Assembly: GCF_032271945.1 (NCBI RefSeq)
Contig: NZ_CP130319.1
Location: forward strand, 62,001 to 126,000
Length of the DNA: 64,000 bases
Direction of reading: 5' to 3'
Source: Paenibacillus sp. MBLB1832
GTDB lineage: Bacteria > Bacillota > Bacilli > Paenibacillales > NBRC-103111
Of this stretch, positions 37,033 to 46,512 are shown one piece after another. Both the position numbers and the translations under genes were made by a program. Within the stretch, counting starts at the first letter, position 1. Each line of letters begins with the position of its first letter. A model generated the notes under the pieces. It was given only the letters and a program-made list of their open reading frames with translations. It searched no databases and was not told the origin of the DNA.

Positions 37033-39925
37033 ATGAAAAAGACTTTTAAAGTACTTGCAACAGCAACTTTGGCTCTCTCCATGTTCGCATCTGTAGCAAT
37101 GGCTGATACAACTGCAACACCTGTAACAACTTCCGCGACAACTACCGCGGCAGCGAAAACGTCTAAAGACTTTACAGACCTTGCAGGTCTAGATGCTACA
37201 ATGGCAGCGAAAGTAGACGCTTTGCTTGCTAAAGGTTACATGGAAGGTAAAACCGATACAACGTTTGATATCGCTGGTAACATGACGCGTGCAGAAGCAG
37301 CTAAGCTTGTTGCAAAAGTACTTGGTTTGACAGTTGGAAACAGAAACAACTTCAAGCTTCGCAGATGTTGATGGGACAGACGCTTCCATCGCTTGGTCCA
37401 TTCCTTTTATTGAAGCTGCTAAAAAAGCTGGCATCATCGATGGTATGACAGACACAACTTTCGCTCCAAAAGACAACGTAACAATCGGTCAATTGGCTAC
37501 AATGTTCGTTAAAGGTCTTGGCAAAGTAGCAGACGTTAAAACAACAACTCCTTGGTACCAAGGTTACATGGATGTAGCCAAAGCAAACGGTGTTGACTTA
37601 GGAACTAACGGTTCTGTAGCGGCAACTCGTGCTGATTTAGTAAGTGGTTCTTATGCTGCTGACGTAGCTGTAACAGCTGCTAAAGAAACTCTACTAACGG
37701 AAGTTAAAGCAACCGGCGCTAAAAAAATTACTTTAACATTTACCAAAGCTGTCGATACAAACAAAGCTAACATATCGGTTGCTAATGGAACAAATACAGT
37801 TAACACTAAATCCATTACTTTCTCTGATGACAAAAAGACTGCAATTGTAGAATTCCCATATGCTTTAGCAGCAGCTGATTATACAGTAAGTGTAACTGGC
37901 CTAGGTAAAGATTTGACTGGAACTGCAAAAGTAGAGGCTGAGAAAGTTGCTAAAATTAACTATACTTCTGATAAGGCTGTTTTGGTACGTGGTGATTTAA
38001 CTCAAGTTACTATTGGATACAAAGTTTATAATCAATACAATGAAGAGATCACTAGTTCCACTACCCTAACTGCTACTACTAGCGCAGGTACTATTGTTGG
38101 TGGCAATACTGTTTCAGGTGGTACTATCACAATTGATAACGGCGCAACTGAATTTAAAGTTAATGACCCGATTGCAGTATCTTTAATTCATACTAATGGT
38201 ACTTTTGCAAGCGCAAATGTAAATGTTGGTGCAGCTGCAAATGTTTCTGCAATTGAAATCAAATCCCAATACCAAAACAATGCTACAAAATCAGATCTTC
38301 AAGCTGGTAATAGTAACGTTGGCGAATATAACCTGGTAATTGATGCTAAAGACCAATACGGTAATAGTGTTACAGATGCTAATATCCTTAACTCTGACTT
38401 GCTAGTTACAGTTTCAAACACAGCAGTAGTTTCAGTAAATGGATACACGAACAACACTGCAACTTTCAGCAACCTTACAATTGATGGTGCTAACAAAGCA
38501 GTACTAACATTGGCTGGTGGTTTGACTGCAGGTACTTCGAATGTAACCCTTATCTCCAAGTCTACCGGTGCTAAATCCAGCTTTGATGTAGTAGTTAAAG
38601 ATTCTGTTAAAGTTGACAACTTCACAATGACAGTTCCAGTATTGGCTGTTGCAGATGAGGACACAGCAATTCCTTTCACAGCACTTGATCAATTTAATAA
38701 AGAAGTTGCACACCCGACAGCTGATTCCTTTACATCAGTAAACACTACAAGCGGTTCAATTGTATTCGAGAAAGATGTAGTAGCTAACAAAACGAACATG
38801 AAATTACACAATCCTTCTAAGGGTACAGTAATCATCACCGTTGTTACTAAAACAAATAAAGTACAACAACTGACTGTTAACGTAGTAGATGCTAAAGTTC
38901 CAACTGTAATTTCGGCTACTAAAGATATTAGCACTTCATTACTAAAAACAGGTACTGTAGCAATCACCAAAGATAACGTAGTAGTTAAAGACCAATATGG
39001 TCGTGACATGACTCCAAACTGGGGTGATGGCACTGTAGCTGCTAACGCTGCTCCTGAGTATCGTGTAGTAGTTGAAAGTGGTACAGCAGGAAATGTTAAC
39101 GTATCTAGCAACGTATACGTTGATGATACACAATCTGTTGTACTGACTGGTGCTGCTAAAGGCACTTCAACTATCACATTGAAACTTGAGAAAGCAACTG
39201 ATACTGTTGCATTTGCACCAGTAGCTAATGGTTCCTTCACTTACACTCAAAAAGTTGTAGAAAATGCTGACATCGCTTCTTACGAAGCTACTGTTGCTGG
39301 CACTGTATACGATGGTGGAGCAATCGGAACTTATGGTAAAGATCTAGTTGTTACGGGTGTACTTGCTGATGGATCTAAAGTAACTGTCCCTAACACAGTG
39401 GCTAACTACGATGTAATCAGTAGCAACACTGGTGTAGTATACACTCCTGGATCTGATGCAGCTGTTGCTGGTAAAGTAACTGCAAGTGGATTTGCTTTCA
39501 GTGGAACAGATACATCTGCTGACTCCGTTGTAACAGTGGTTGTAAAAGGTGAAACAACCCAAACTATCCCTGTAACTGTTAAAGTATCGAAAAATGATCC
39601 AGCGATTCAAACCTTGTCTCTAAAAGATACATTTACAGCAACTAACGGTGTAGTTAAAAAAGAAAGTGATGGAGTTATTTCCGCTCTTGCAGCTGACGTA
39701 AATACTATCGGAAAATTGGAAACAACAGTTGAAGGTATTGTTAAATCAGTAGATCAATATGGTGTAGAAATAAACGAAAACTTTGCACAAGCTAACATTG
39801 TTGTAACTAACTTAACTGTTGCTAACGCTGCAGGAGACCTTGCTCATGTTGCAACGGGAGATTTGTTTAACGTAACTGCAATCATCGGTTCGAAAGTTAT
39901 TTCCTTCAAAGTTATCGTTAAATAA
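37033..39925 (+). pseudogene. S-layer-type protein with N-terminal SLH repeats, disrupted by a +1 frameshift
   Basis: It would encode a ~960-residue exported S-layer protein: signal peptide MKKTFKVLATATLALSMFAS, then VAMA, three SLH repeats, and a long Val/Thr/Ala-rich repeat region ending FNVTAIIGSKVISFKVIVK. A single extra A in the run at 37338-37340 (GTTGGAAACAG, where the frame needs GTTGGAACAG) shifts the frame between SLH repeats 1 and 2; the first frame then stops at 37371. From 37334 the other frame is open for 2.6 kb with no further defect. The intact paralogue at 40435 reads through this point. The lesion could be a recent mutation, a sequencing error, or a switchable site. An AGGAGG site precedes ATG 37033, with an in-frame stop just upstream. 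Confidence 0.85.
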
Positions 39926-39942
39926 TTCAAACATAATACAAG

Positions 39943-39976
39943 AGAAGTCGAGGCCATGAGTCTCGGCTTCTTTATT
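39943..39976 (+). terminator. Terminator after the first S-layer gene
   Basis: GAAGTCGAG with CTCGGCTTC (one G-T pair), 9-nt loop, then a T-rich run; the second S-layer gene has a near copy. Confidence 0.85.
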
Positions 39977-40009
39977 TTGTTATTCTAATGACAACAACCT
40001 TTGTTTAAA

Positions 40010-40064
40010 GGAAAATACATGGTAATGAATAATGTTGCTCTTGCATGTATACTAAAAGTGTAGC
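40010..40064 (+). promoter_or_regulatory. Shared promoter block of the second S-layer gene
   Basis: Same arrangement as at 36845: GGAAAATAC, 6 nt, ATGAAT, 17 nt, TATACT (40048-40053), 6 nt, GTAGC. It stands 387 bp before the main start, against 150 bp for the first copy, so the leader of this gene is longer. Confidence 0.6.
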
Positions 40065-40201
40065 AAAAAGAGAGAAAAGATATACATCAAATAATTATTT
40101 GAGAAATTTTCGAGTAATCGCAACTTTTATAAATATAATGCGTTTAATACTTTGAAAGTATCCCAAGTAAGATTTGTTATTATTTTGCTTAAAAATAAAT
40201 C

Positions 40202-40230
40202 TTTACGGTTATACATGAGCAATGTATAAT
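40202..40230 (+). promoter_or_regulatory. Second promoter candidate of the intact S-layer gene
   Basis: TTTACG (40202-40207), 17-nt spacer, TATAAT (40225-40230). The first S-layer gene has no counterpart. The 509-bp gap 39926-40434 thus holds a terminator, two promoter candidates, a hairpin and an upstream in-frame start region. Confidence 0.55.
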
Positions 40231-40280
40231 GTAAATTGGTCTAGCTGAAGTATTTTTATTCAAAGTTTACTAGTTTCAAA

Positions 40281-40300
40281 TGTGACTTTAAGAAGTCACA
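40281..40300 (+). other. Leader hairpin before the intact S-layer gene
   Basis: TGTGACTT and AAGTCACA make a perfect 8-bp stem over TAAG, 33 bp before the upstream GGAGAGGGGG ribosome site. Confidence 0.55.
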
Positions 40301-40434
40301 AGTGAACCTTAGTTATATAATGCTCTAACTCTGGAGAGGGGGTGAACAATAAGATGAGTGAATTGAGCTCCAATAAAGAAAGACCGAACTTAAAAAATAA
40401 AACTCACGATATTCAAGGAGGAGAAAAAAAGGTT

Positions 40435-43320
40435 ATGAAAAAAAGTTTAAAAGTACTAGCATCCGCTACACTAGCGTTCTCGTTGTTTGCATCGGTGGCA
40501 ATGGCTGCTGAAACAACACCTGCAGCAACAACTGCACCTGCAGCTGTAAAAACTTCTAAAGATTTCAAAGACCTTGCTGGTCTTGACGCAGCTCTTACAG
40601 CTAAAATCGACGCTTTGCTTGCTAAAGGTTACATGGACGGTAAAGGCGACAACTTCGACGTTACTGGCAACATGACTCGTGCAGAAGCAGCTAAACTTGT
40701 TGCAAAAATCTTCGGTCTAACAGTTGGCACTGAAACAACTTCATCTTTTAAAGATGTTGATGGAACTGACGCTTCAATCGCATGGTCCATTCCTTTCATC
40801 GAAGCAGCTAAAAAAGCTGGTATCATCGATGGAATGACTGACACAACGTTTGCTCCGAAAGACAACGTAACATTGGGCCAACTTGCTACATTGCTTGTAA
40901 AAGGTTTTGGTAAAGGTGCAGATGTTAAAACAACTACTCCTTGGTACCAAGGTTACCTAGATGTTGCTAAAGCAAATAATGTTGATCTAGGAACTGACGG
41001 TGCTAAACTTGCAACACGTGCTGATCTTGTTGTTGGTTCTTTCGCTGCTAGTGCAGCTGTTGAAGCTGCTCAAGCAGTAACTGCTGACTTCAAAGCAACT
41101 GGCGCTAAAAAATTCACTGTTACTTTCAACAAAGCTGTTGATACTAGCAAAGCTGTTATTGCAGTTAAAAATGGTACTAATGCTGTTAACACTAAGTCTG
41201 TAACTTTCTCTGATGACAAGAAAACAGCAACAGTTGAATTCCCTTATGCTTTAGCTGCAGCTGATTACACTGTATCAGTAACTGGCTTAGGTAAAGATCT
41301 AACTGGAACTGTTAAAGTTGAAGCTGAGAAAGTAACAAAAATCAACTTCAACTCTGACAAAGCTGTATTGGTTCGTGGTGATCTTAAAAAAGTTAAAGTT
41401 GGTTACAAAGTATTCAACCAATACAACGAAGAGATCACTAGTTCCACTTCCCTAACTGCTACTACTAGTGCAGGAACAATTGTTGGTGGTAACACTGTAT
41501 CAGGTGGCACTATCACAATCGATAATGGTTCAGCTGATTTCAAAGCTAATGACCCAATCGCAGTGTCTTTGATTCACACAAATGGTACTTTTGCGAGCGC
41601 AACTGTAACTGTTGGCGCTGTAGCTAATGTTTCAGCAATTGAGATTAAATCCCAATACCAAAACAATACTACAAAATCAGATCTTCAAGCTGGTAACGCT
41701 AACGTTGGTGAATATAACCTAGTGCTTGAAGCAAAAGATCAATATGGTAATAGTGTAACTGACACAGCTGTACTTGCATCTGATCTTCTTGTTACCGTAT
41801 CAAACACGGCAGTGGTATCAGTAGCTGGATACACGAACAATGCTGCAACTTTTGCTAACCTTACTATTGATGGTAGTAACAAAGCAGTATTAACTTTGGC
41901 TGGTGGATTGACTGCTGGTACTTCCAATGTAACCCTTATCTCAAAATCAACTGGCGCTAAATCTAGTTTCGATGTAGTAGTTAAGGATTCCGTTAAAGTT
42001 GACAACTTCACAATGACAGTTCCTGCATTAGCTGTTGCTGCTGAGGAAACAGTAATTCCTTTCACAGCACTTGATCAATTCAATAAAGATGTTGCACATC
42101 CAACAGCTGCTTCCTTCACTTCTGTAAATACAACAAGTGGTTCCATTGTATTCGAGAAAGATGTAGTAGCTAATAAAACAAACATGAAGCTTGTTAACCC
42201 TTCAAAAGGGACTGTTATCATCACTATTGTAACTAAGACAAACAAAGTACAACAATTAACTGTAAACGTAGTAGATGCTAAAGTTCCAACTGTAGTTTCA
42301 GCTACTAAAGATTTCAGCACATCAGTTCTGAAAACTGGTACAGTAACTATTGGCAAAGCAAATATCGTAGTTAAAGACCAATATGGTCGCGACATGACTC
42401 CTAACTGGGGTGATGGCACTGTAGCTGCTAGCGCTGCTCCTGAGTATCGTGTAGTAGTTGAAAGTGGTACAGTAGGCAACGTTAGCGTATCTAGCAACGT
42501 ATATGTTGATGATACTAACTCTGTTGTATTGACTGGTGCAGCTAAAGGTACTTCCACAATCACATTGAAACTTGAGAAGGCAACTGATACTGCAGCATTC
42601 GCACCAGTAGCTAACGGTTCATACACTTATACTCAAAAAGTTGTAGAGAACGCTGATATTGCTTCTTACGAAGCTACTGTATCTGGTACTGTTTACAATG
42701 ATGGTGCTAGCGCAACTTACGGTAAAGATCTAGTTGTAACAGGTATCCTTGCTGATGGATCCAAAGTGACTATCCCTAGCGTAGCAGCTAACTATGATGT
42801 TATCAGCAGTAACGCTGGTGTAGTATACACTCGTAACTCAGACCCAGCAGTTGCAGGTAAAATAACAGCAGCTAACTTTGCTTTCAGTGGAACAGATACA
42901 TCTGCTGATGCAGTTGTAACTGTAGTTGTGAAAGGTGCAACAACTCAAACTATCCCTGTAACAGTTAAAGTATCTAAAGCAACTCCAGCAATTCAAACTT
43001 TGTCTTTGAAAGATAAATATGAAGTTGGTTCTCCAGCTGTTACTGTTGCTAAGAAGGAATCTGATGGTGTTGTGTCTGCTCTTGCAGCTGATGTTGACAC
43101 TATTGGCGAATTAGAAGCAGTAGTAGAAGGTATTGTTAAATCAGTTGATCAATACGGTGTAGAGATCGCTGAAGATTTTGCACAAGCTAACATTATCGTG
43201 TCTAATCTAACTGTAGCTAGCGCGACAAAAGATCTTGCACACGTTGCAACTGGTGACACATTCAACGTTACTGCAATCATTGGTTCAAAAGTAATTTCCT
43301 TCAAAGTTATCGTTAAGTAA
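40435..43320 (+). CDS. S-layer-type protein with N-terminal SLH repeats (intact copy)
   Basis: A 961-residue exported protein and probably the main S-layer subunit. Signal peptide about 1-23 (KKSLKVLASATLAFSLFASV, then AMA), three SLH repeats at about 40-210 (GKGDNFDVTGNMTRAEAAKL, IDGMTDTTFAPKDNVTLGQL), and then a Val/Thr/Ala-rich array of Ig-like or Big-like strands to the end. By eye it agrees with the frameshifted gene at most positions through its whole length. ATG 40435 follows AAGGAGGAG. The frame stays open upstream to GTG 40342 and ATG 40354, which have their own site GGAGAGGGGG and would add 27-31 polar residues before the signal peptide. Confidence 0.92.
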   Translation: MKKSLKVLASATLAFSLFASVAMAAETTPAATTAPAAVKTSKDFKDLAGLDAALTAKIDALLAKGYMDGKGDNFDVTGNMTRAEAAKLVAKIFGLTVGTETTSSFKDVDGTDASIAWSIPFIEAAKKAGIIDGMTDTTFAPKDNVTLGQLATLLVKGFGKGADVKTTTPWYQGYLDVAKANNVDLGTDGAKLATRADLVVGSFAASAAVEAAQAVTADFKATGAKKFTVTFNKAVDTSKAVIAVKNGTNAVNTKSVTFSDDKKTATVEFPYALAAADYTVSVTGLGKDLTGTVKVEAEKVTKINFNSDKAVLVRGDLKKVKVGYKVFNQYNEEITSSTSLTATTSAGTIVGGNTVSGGTITIDNGSADFKANDPIAVSLIHTNGTFASATVTVGAVANVSAIEIKSQYQNNTTKSDLQAGNANVGEYNLVLEAKDQYGNSVTDTAVLASDLLVTVSNTAVVSVAGYTNNAATFANLTIDGSNKAVLTLAGGLTAGTSNVTLISKSTGAKSSFDVVVKDSVKVDNFTMTVPALAVAAEETVIPFTALDQFNKDVAHPTAASFTSVNTTSGSIVFEKDVVANKTNMKLVNPSKGTVIITIVTKTNKVQQLTVNVVDAKVPTVVSATKDFSTSVLKTGTVTIGKANIVVKDQYGRDMTPNWGDGTVAASAAPEYRVVVESGTVGNVSVSSNVYVDDTNSVVLTGAAKGTSTITLKLEKATDTAAFAPVANGSYTYTQKVVENADIASYEATVSGTVYNDGASATYGKDLVVTGILADGSKVTIPSVAANYDVISSNAGVVYTRNSDPAVAGKITAANFAFSGTDTSADAVVTVVVKGATTQTIPVTVKVSKATPAIQTLSLKDKYEVGSPAVTVAKKESDGVVSALAADVDTIGELEAVVEGIVKSVDQYGVEIAEDFAQANIIVSNLTVASATKDLAHVATGDTFNVTAIIGSKVISFKVIVK

Positions 43321-43335
43321 TTAATATAACTTCAA

Positions 43336-43370
43336 AGAAGTCGAGACAATAGTCTCGGCTTCTTTTTTAT
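43336..43370 (+). terminator. Terminator after the intact S-layer gene
   Basis: Eleven-base stem GAAGTCGAGAC with GTCTCGGCTTC (one G-T pair) over AATA, then a T run. Confidence 0.92.
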
Positions 43371-43447
43371 AGAAAGTTTAAAAAATAGCAAATATGAGGT
43401 TAGTTGATTTATTATATAAAGACAAGACATAGTTAAGGGAGAATAAA

Positions 43448-43981
43448 ATGAAAACGAACCTGACTCTAACAGCACTCCTACTAACCTTCATTCTAACCAC
43501 AACCCTCTCCACTTCCCAAGCCGAAGCTCCATCCCCAGGCGGGAGCGATCCGGTCATCACCTTGAGCTACTTCGAGCAAAACACCTTAAGCGAAGCAAAG
43601 GTGAAGGAAATCGTGGCCTCCGCGATCGCAGCGAATGCTGGCGGGAGCAACGGAGGCACGGGCACTAGCCCTGCGGCAGTAGCGAGCATGAAGGTTGTCC
43701 AGTTGCAAAATGGACAAACTCTGTATGCAGGCGCTGGCGCGGAGTTTATCGTGCGAACCGGCCGAGTGCTAGCGGTGAGCAACGATGAGAACGGCATCCC
43801 GGATGTAACGGGAGGCAAGGATTTGGCAGCGGGAACGGAAGTTGCGCTGAATCATCTTTTGATATTTCCTGTTGAAGGGCGTGGTATTAAGCCATCACCT
43901 AAGAACGACACAACCATTTATGTTATGGTGCGCGGTGGTTATTTACTTTTGAATGCAGATGGTAGTACGGTTTCACAATAA
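43448..43981 (+). CDS. Small secreted protein of unknown function
   Basis: A 177-residue protein with a signal peptide (about 1-26, TALLLTFILTTTLSTSQAEA). The mature part begins with GGSDPVITLSYFEQ, has a Gly/Ser-rich linker near residues 63-75, and then a compact beta-rich region (QLQNGQTLYAGAGAEFIVRT). I do not recognise a family. G+C is higher than in the S-layer genes before it. The start has AAGGGAG upstream at 43435-43441. No operon partner is obvious; it lies in its own unit after the S-layer terminator. Confidence 0.75.
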   Translation: MKTNLTLTALLLTFILTTTLSTSQAEAPSPGGSDPVITLSYFEQNTLSEAKVKEIVASAIAANAGGSNGGTGTSPAAVASMKVVQLQNGQTLYAGAGAEFIVRTGRVLAVSNDENGIPDVTGGKDLAAGTEVALNHLLIFPVEGRGIKPSPKNDTTIYVMVRGGYLLLNADGSTVSQ

Positions 43982-44133
43982 TAAATGTCTACTCCATAAT
44001 TTTACCCAAACTGACAACTTCTTATGCGTGTTGGCCTTGCGAATATAGCCATACTAATCATTGTACTAGCAGTGAGAGGTGGCTGCTTATTGAACAAGAT
44101 TAACAACTAAGACTCTAAGGAGGCGTTTGGGTT

Positions 44134-44400
44134 ATGGCTAGAAATAAAGTGGTTCCAGAATCCAAGAAAGCATTAGACATCCTGAAATATGAAATTGCTG
44201 CGGAATTAGGCTTACCAGTCGGGAAACATTTGTCTATGAATGTAGATACGGAGTTCGCAACGGAGCTCGGTTCTGTTTCATCTTATTCTGGAAAAAAAGA
44301 ATCATGGGGACATCTTACCTCCAGGGATAATGGTGCTGTCGGGGGCCGAATCACGCAGCGTCTAATCCAAAGAGCAGAGGAAACCCTATTTAGTCTTTAA
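44134..44400 (+). CDS. Alpha/beta-type small acid-soluble spore protein
   Basis: DNA-binding spore protein of 88 residues that would coat forespore DNA and be degraded by the GPR protease at germination. The GPR-site region is ILKYEIAAELGLPV, and the C-terminal conserved block is GHLTSRDNGAVGGRITQRLI, then QRAEETL. The start ATG 44134 follows AAGGAGG. A CATACTA at 44050-44056 fits a sigmaG -10, but a proper -35 was not seen. Confidence 0.9.
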   Translation: MARNKVVPESKKALDILKYEIAAELGLPVGKHLSMNVDTEFATELGSVSSYSGKKESWGHLTSRDNGAVGGRITQRLIQRAEETLFSL

Positions 44401-44513
44401 TTTATGTAAAAATAGCTCGGAAAGTTTAATGCCATCGTTCGTTGATTTTATAATTTTATAAAGAAAAAATGAAGAATGAATGAAAGAAATCTGAAAGAAT
44501 GCTGAATGAAGCC

Positions 44514-44542
44514 AGGGTAAAAATCAGGGGGAATTTTACCCT
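44514..44542 (+). other. Hairpin after the SASP gene
   Basis: AGGGTAAAA and TTTTACCCT form a perfect 9-bp stem over an 11-nt loop; no T run follows. It lies just before the TTGACA promoter. The preceding 100 bp is purine-rich with repeated GAATGAA words and no gene. Confidence 0.55.
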
Positions 44543-44550
44543 AAGATGAA

Positions 44551-44579
44551 TTGACACTAGACGACAAATGAAGTAAGAT
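44551..44579 (+). promoter_or_regulatory. sigmaA promoter of the metK leader
   Basis: Perfect -35 TTGACA (44551-44556), 17-nt spacer, TAAGAT (44574-44579), about 215 bp before the metK start. It reads into the hairpin terminator at 44607. Confidence 0.7.
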
Positions 44580-44606
44580 AACTAATTGAAGGTCAATCTT
44601 TCATTT

Positions 44607-44640
44607 AACCTTTTCCTATCGGAAAAGGTTCATTTTTTTT
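44607..44640 (+). terminator. Leader terminator or attenuator upstream of metK
   Basis: Perfect 10-bp stem AACCTTTTCC/GGAAAAGGTT over TATC, then a run of eight T after CA. Only ~20 nt separate it from the expected transcription start, so it would cut off most transcripts unless overridden. A further 155 bp leads to metK. Confidence 0.8.
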
Positions 44641-44795
44641 GGCGGAATTCAAGAATCTTACCAGCGCCCCAGCGCAGAAGAGGGATTCCGTTTGGCGTGA
44701 AAAGCTGCCGCTGAAGCCGGGCCCGATTTTTTCATCATAGAGGCATCGAGAAAAAGCTTTTCAAACATACTAAAGGTATTAGGAGGATGAATGAT

Positions 44796-46001
44796 ATGGC
44801 GCAAGTACGTGGACGTCGTTTATTTACATCCGAATCCGTAACAGAAGGTCATCCAGATAAAATTTGTGACCAAATTTCTGACTCGGTATTGGATGCATTT
44901 CTTGCCAATGATCCGAATGCTCGTGTAGCATGTGAGGTATCTGTAGCAACTGGTTTGGTATTGGTGATTGGTGAAATCACATCGAAGTCTGAATATGTGG
45001 ATATTCAAGCGATCGCAAGACAAACAATTAAAGATATTGGGTACACACGCGCGAAATATGGTTTTGACTCCCAAACATGTGCGGTTCTTGTTTCCCTGAA
45101 CGAACAATCCCCTGACATTGCACAAGGTGTTGACAGAGCGCTTGAAGCAAGAGAAGGTTCTATGTCTGATGCGGAAATCGAAGCAATCGGCGCTGGTGAC
45201 CAAGGTCTTATGTTCGGTTTTGCGGTTAATGAAACACCTGAGCTTATGCCGCTTCCGATTTCAATTTCTCACCAGTTAGCTCGTCGTTTGACCGAAGTTC
45301 GTAAGAATGGCACTCTTCCATACCTGCGTCCTGATGGTAAAACACAAGTTACGGTTGAGTACATCGACGACAAACCAGTGCGTGTAGATGCGATCGTTGT
45401 ATCCACACAGCACGATGAAAATATCACATTGGAGCAAATCCAAGCTGATATCAAAGAACACGTTATTAACCCGATCGTTCCAGCGAACTTGTTGGATGCG
45501 AATACCAACTATTTCATCAACCCAACGGGCCGTTTCGTTATCGGCGGACCTCAAGGTGATGCTGGTTTAACTGGGCGTAAAATTATCGTTGATACGTATG
45601 GCGGTTACGCACGTCATGGCGGCGGCGCATTCTCTGGTAAGGATCCAACGAAAGTTGACCGTTCCGGTGCATACGCGGCGCGTTATGTAGCGAAAAATAT
45701 CGTAGCAGCTGGCCTTGCTGAGAAATGTGAAGTTCAATTGGCTTATGCGATTGGCGTTGCACGTCCAGTATCCATCGCTGTTGATACGTTTGGCACATCG
45801 AAAGTTAGTGAAGAGAAGCTTGTTGAGCTTATTCACAAAAACTTCGACCTGCGCCCAGCTGGTATTATTAAAGAGCTTGACCTTCGTCGTCCGATTTACC
45901 GCCAAACAGCGGCTTACGGTCACTTCGGCCGTAACGATCTAGATGTTCCTTGGGAGCGTACGGATAAAGCGGAAGCTTTGAAAACACAAGCGTTAGTTTA
46001 A
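44796..46001 (+). CDS. metK: S-adenosylmethionine synthetase
   Basis: Makes S-adenosylmethionine from methionine and ATP in the cytosol. It has 401 residues, with ATP/methionine-site motifs [25 protein letters not shown] and [16 protein letters not shown]. Starts: AGGAGG at 44781-44786 touches the ATG at 44787, so ATG 44796, nine bases beyond the site, is preferred. The long leader contains a promoter and a hairpin terminator. No S-box (SAM-I) riboswitch was recognised by eye. Confidence 0.96.
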   Translation: MAQVRGRRLFTSESVTEGHPDKICDQISDSVLDAFLANDPNARVACEVSVATGLVLVIGEITSKSEYVDIQAIARQTIKDIGYTRAKYGFDSQTCAVLVSLNEQSPDIAQGVDRALEAREGSMSDAEIEAIGAGDQGLMFGFAVNETPELMPLPISISHQLARRLTEVRKNGTLPYLRPDGKTQVTVEYIDDKPVRVDAIVVSTQHDENITLEQIQADIKEHVINPIVPANLLDANTNYFINPTGRFVIGGPQGDAGLTGRKIIVDTYGGYARHGGGAFSGKDPTKVDRSGAYAARYVAKNIVAAGLAEKCEVQLAYAIGVARPVSIAVDTFGTSKVSEEKLVELIHKNFDLRPAGIIKELDLRRPIYRQTAAYGHFGRNDLDVPWERTDKAEALKTQALV

Positions 46002-46007
46002 TTAAGG

Positions 46008-46035
46008 AAGCCGTCCAATTGGGCGGCTTTTTTGC
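46008..46035 (+). terminator. Terminator after metK
   Basis: AAGCCGTCC with GGGCGGCTT (one G-T pair) over AATT, then T run. Confidence 0.93.
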
Positions 46036-46205
46036 ATGTTGTGATAGTGTGACTCACCATCTGTTTACAATTGTAATCTTTTATATTTGCAAATGAACAA
46101 AAGTGTGTTAATATCTGTTTATGTCATCTCGTGCGAAAACAACAAGAATTATGATATAATAATGAAGATACATTCTGTTGAGGAAGTCGAAGGGAGAGCG
46201 AGACG

Positions 46206-46454
46206 TTGGATAACGAATTGAAAGAACCACTAACGGAAGAAGCACTAAAAACGATACTGAAAGCAGAATTATCACCAGTGATTGAGAGATTAGACCGCCT
46301 AGAACTAGAACAATCTCAAATCAAACAAGCTGTCCTTGAAACGAATGAAATAGTGAAAAGACTAGAGGTTGTCCAAGAAAACCAACACCGTATCATTGAA
46401 CTATTATCTGCACGATCCATCGAGCAAGAAGCAAAATTGAAGAAAATCGGTTAA
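46206..46454 (+). CDS. Small coiled-coil protein of unknown function
   Basis: An 82-residue charged protein with heptad-like spacing of Leu/Ile from about residue 15 to 70 (SPVIERLDRLELEQSQIKQA, EIVKRLEVVQENQHRIIELL). There is no signal peptide or membrane helix. It starts with TTG at 46206 behind GAAGGGAG at 46189-46196. It stands alone, between the metK terminator and its own terminator, with a TATAAT near 46155. I do not recognise the family. Confidence 0.65.
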   Translation: MDNELKEPLTEEALKTILKAELSPVIERLDRLELEQSQIKQAVLETNEIVKRLEVVQENQHRIIELLSARSIEQEAKLKKIG

Positions 46455-46478
46455 TTTTAACATATAAGCATCTCAAGC

Positions 46479-46512
46479 AGAGAGCAAACCCTATGGGGGT
46501 GCTCTCTTTTCT
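46479..46512 (+). terminator. Terminator after the coiled-coil gene
   Basis: AGAGAGCA and TGCTCTCT pair around a loop that includes ACCC/GGGG, then TTTT. Confidence 0.85.

Noticed and set aside
37320-37371. Programmed frameshift in the first S-layer gene
   Set aside because: The site has only three A residues and no recognised slippery heptamer or downstream structure, so a programmed shift is not supported, though not excluded.
38689-42626. Two 183-codon antisense frames at equivalent places in both S-layer genes (38689-39240 and 42075-42626)
   Set aside because: They mirror each other only because the sense genes are paralogues with Val/Thr-rich codons; no ribosome site or family match was seen.
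44401-44795. S-box (SAM-I) riboswitch before metK
   Set aside because: The core conserved words of the S-box could not be found by eye; only a promoter and terminator are supported.
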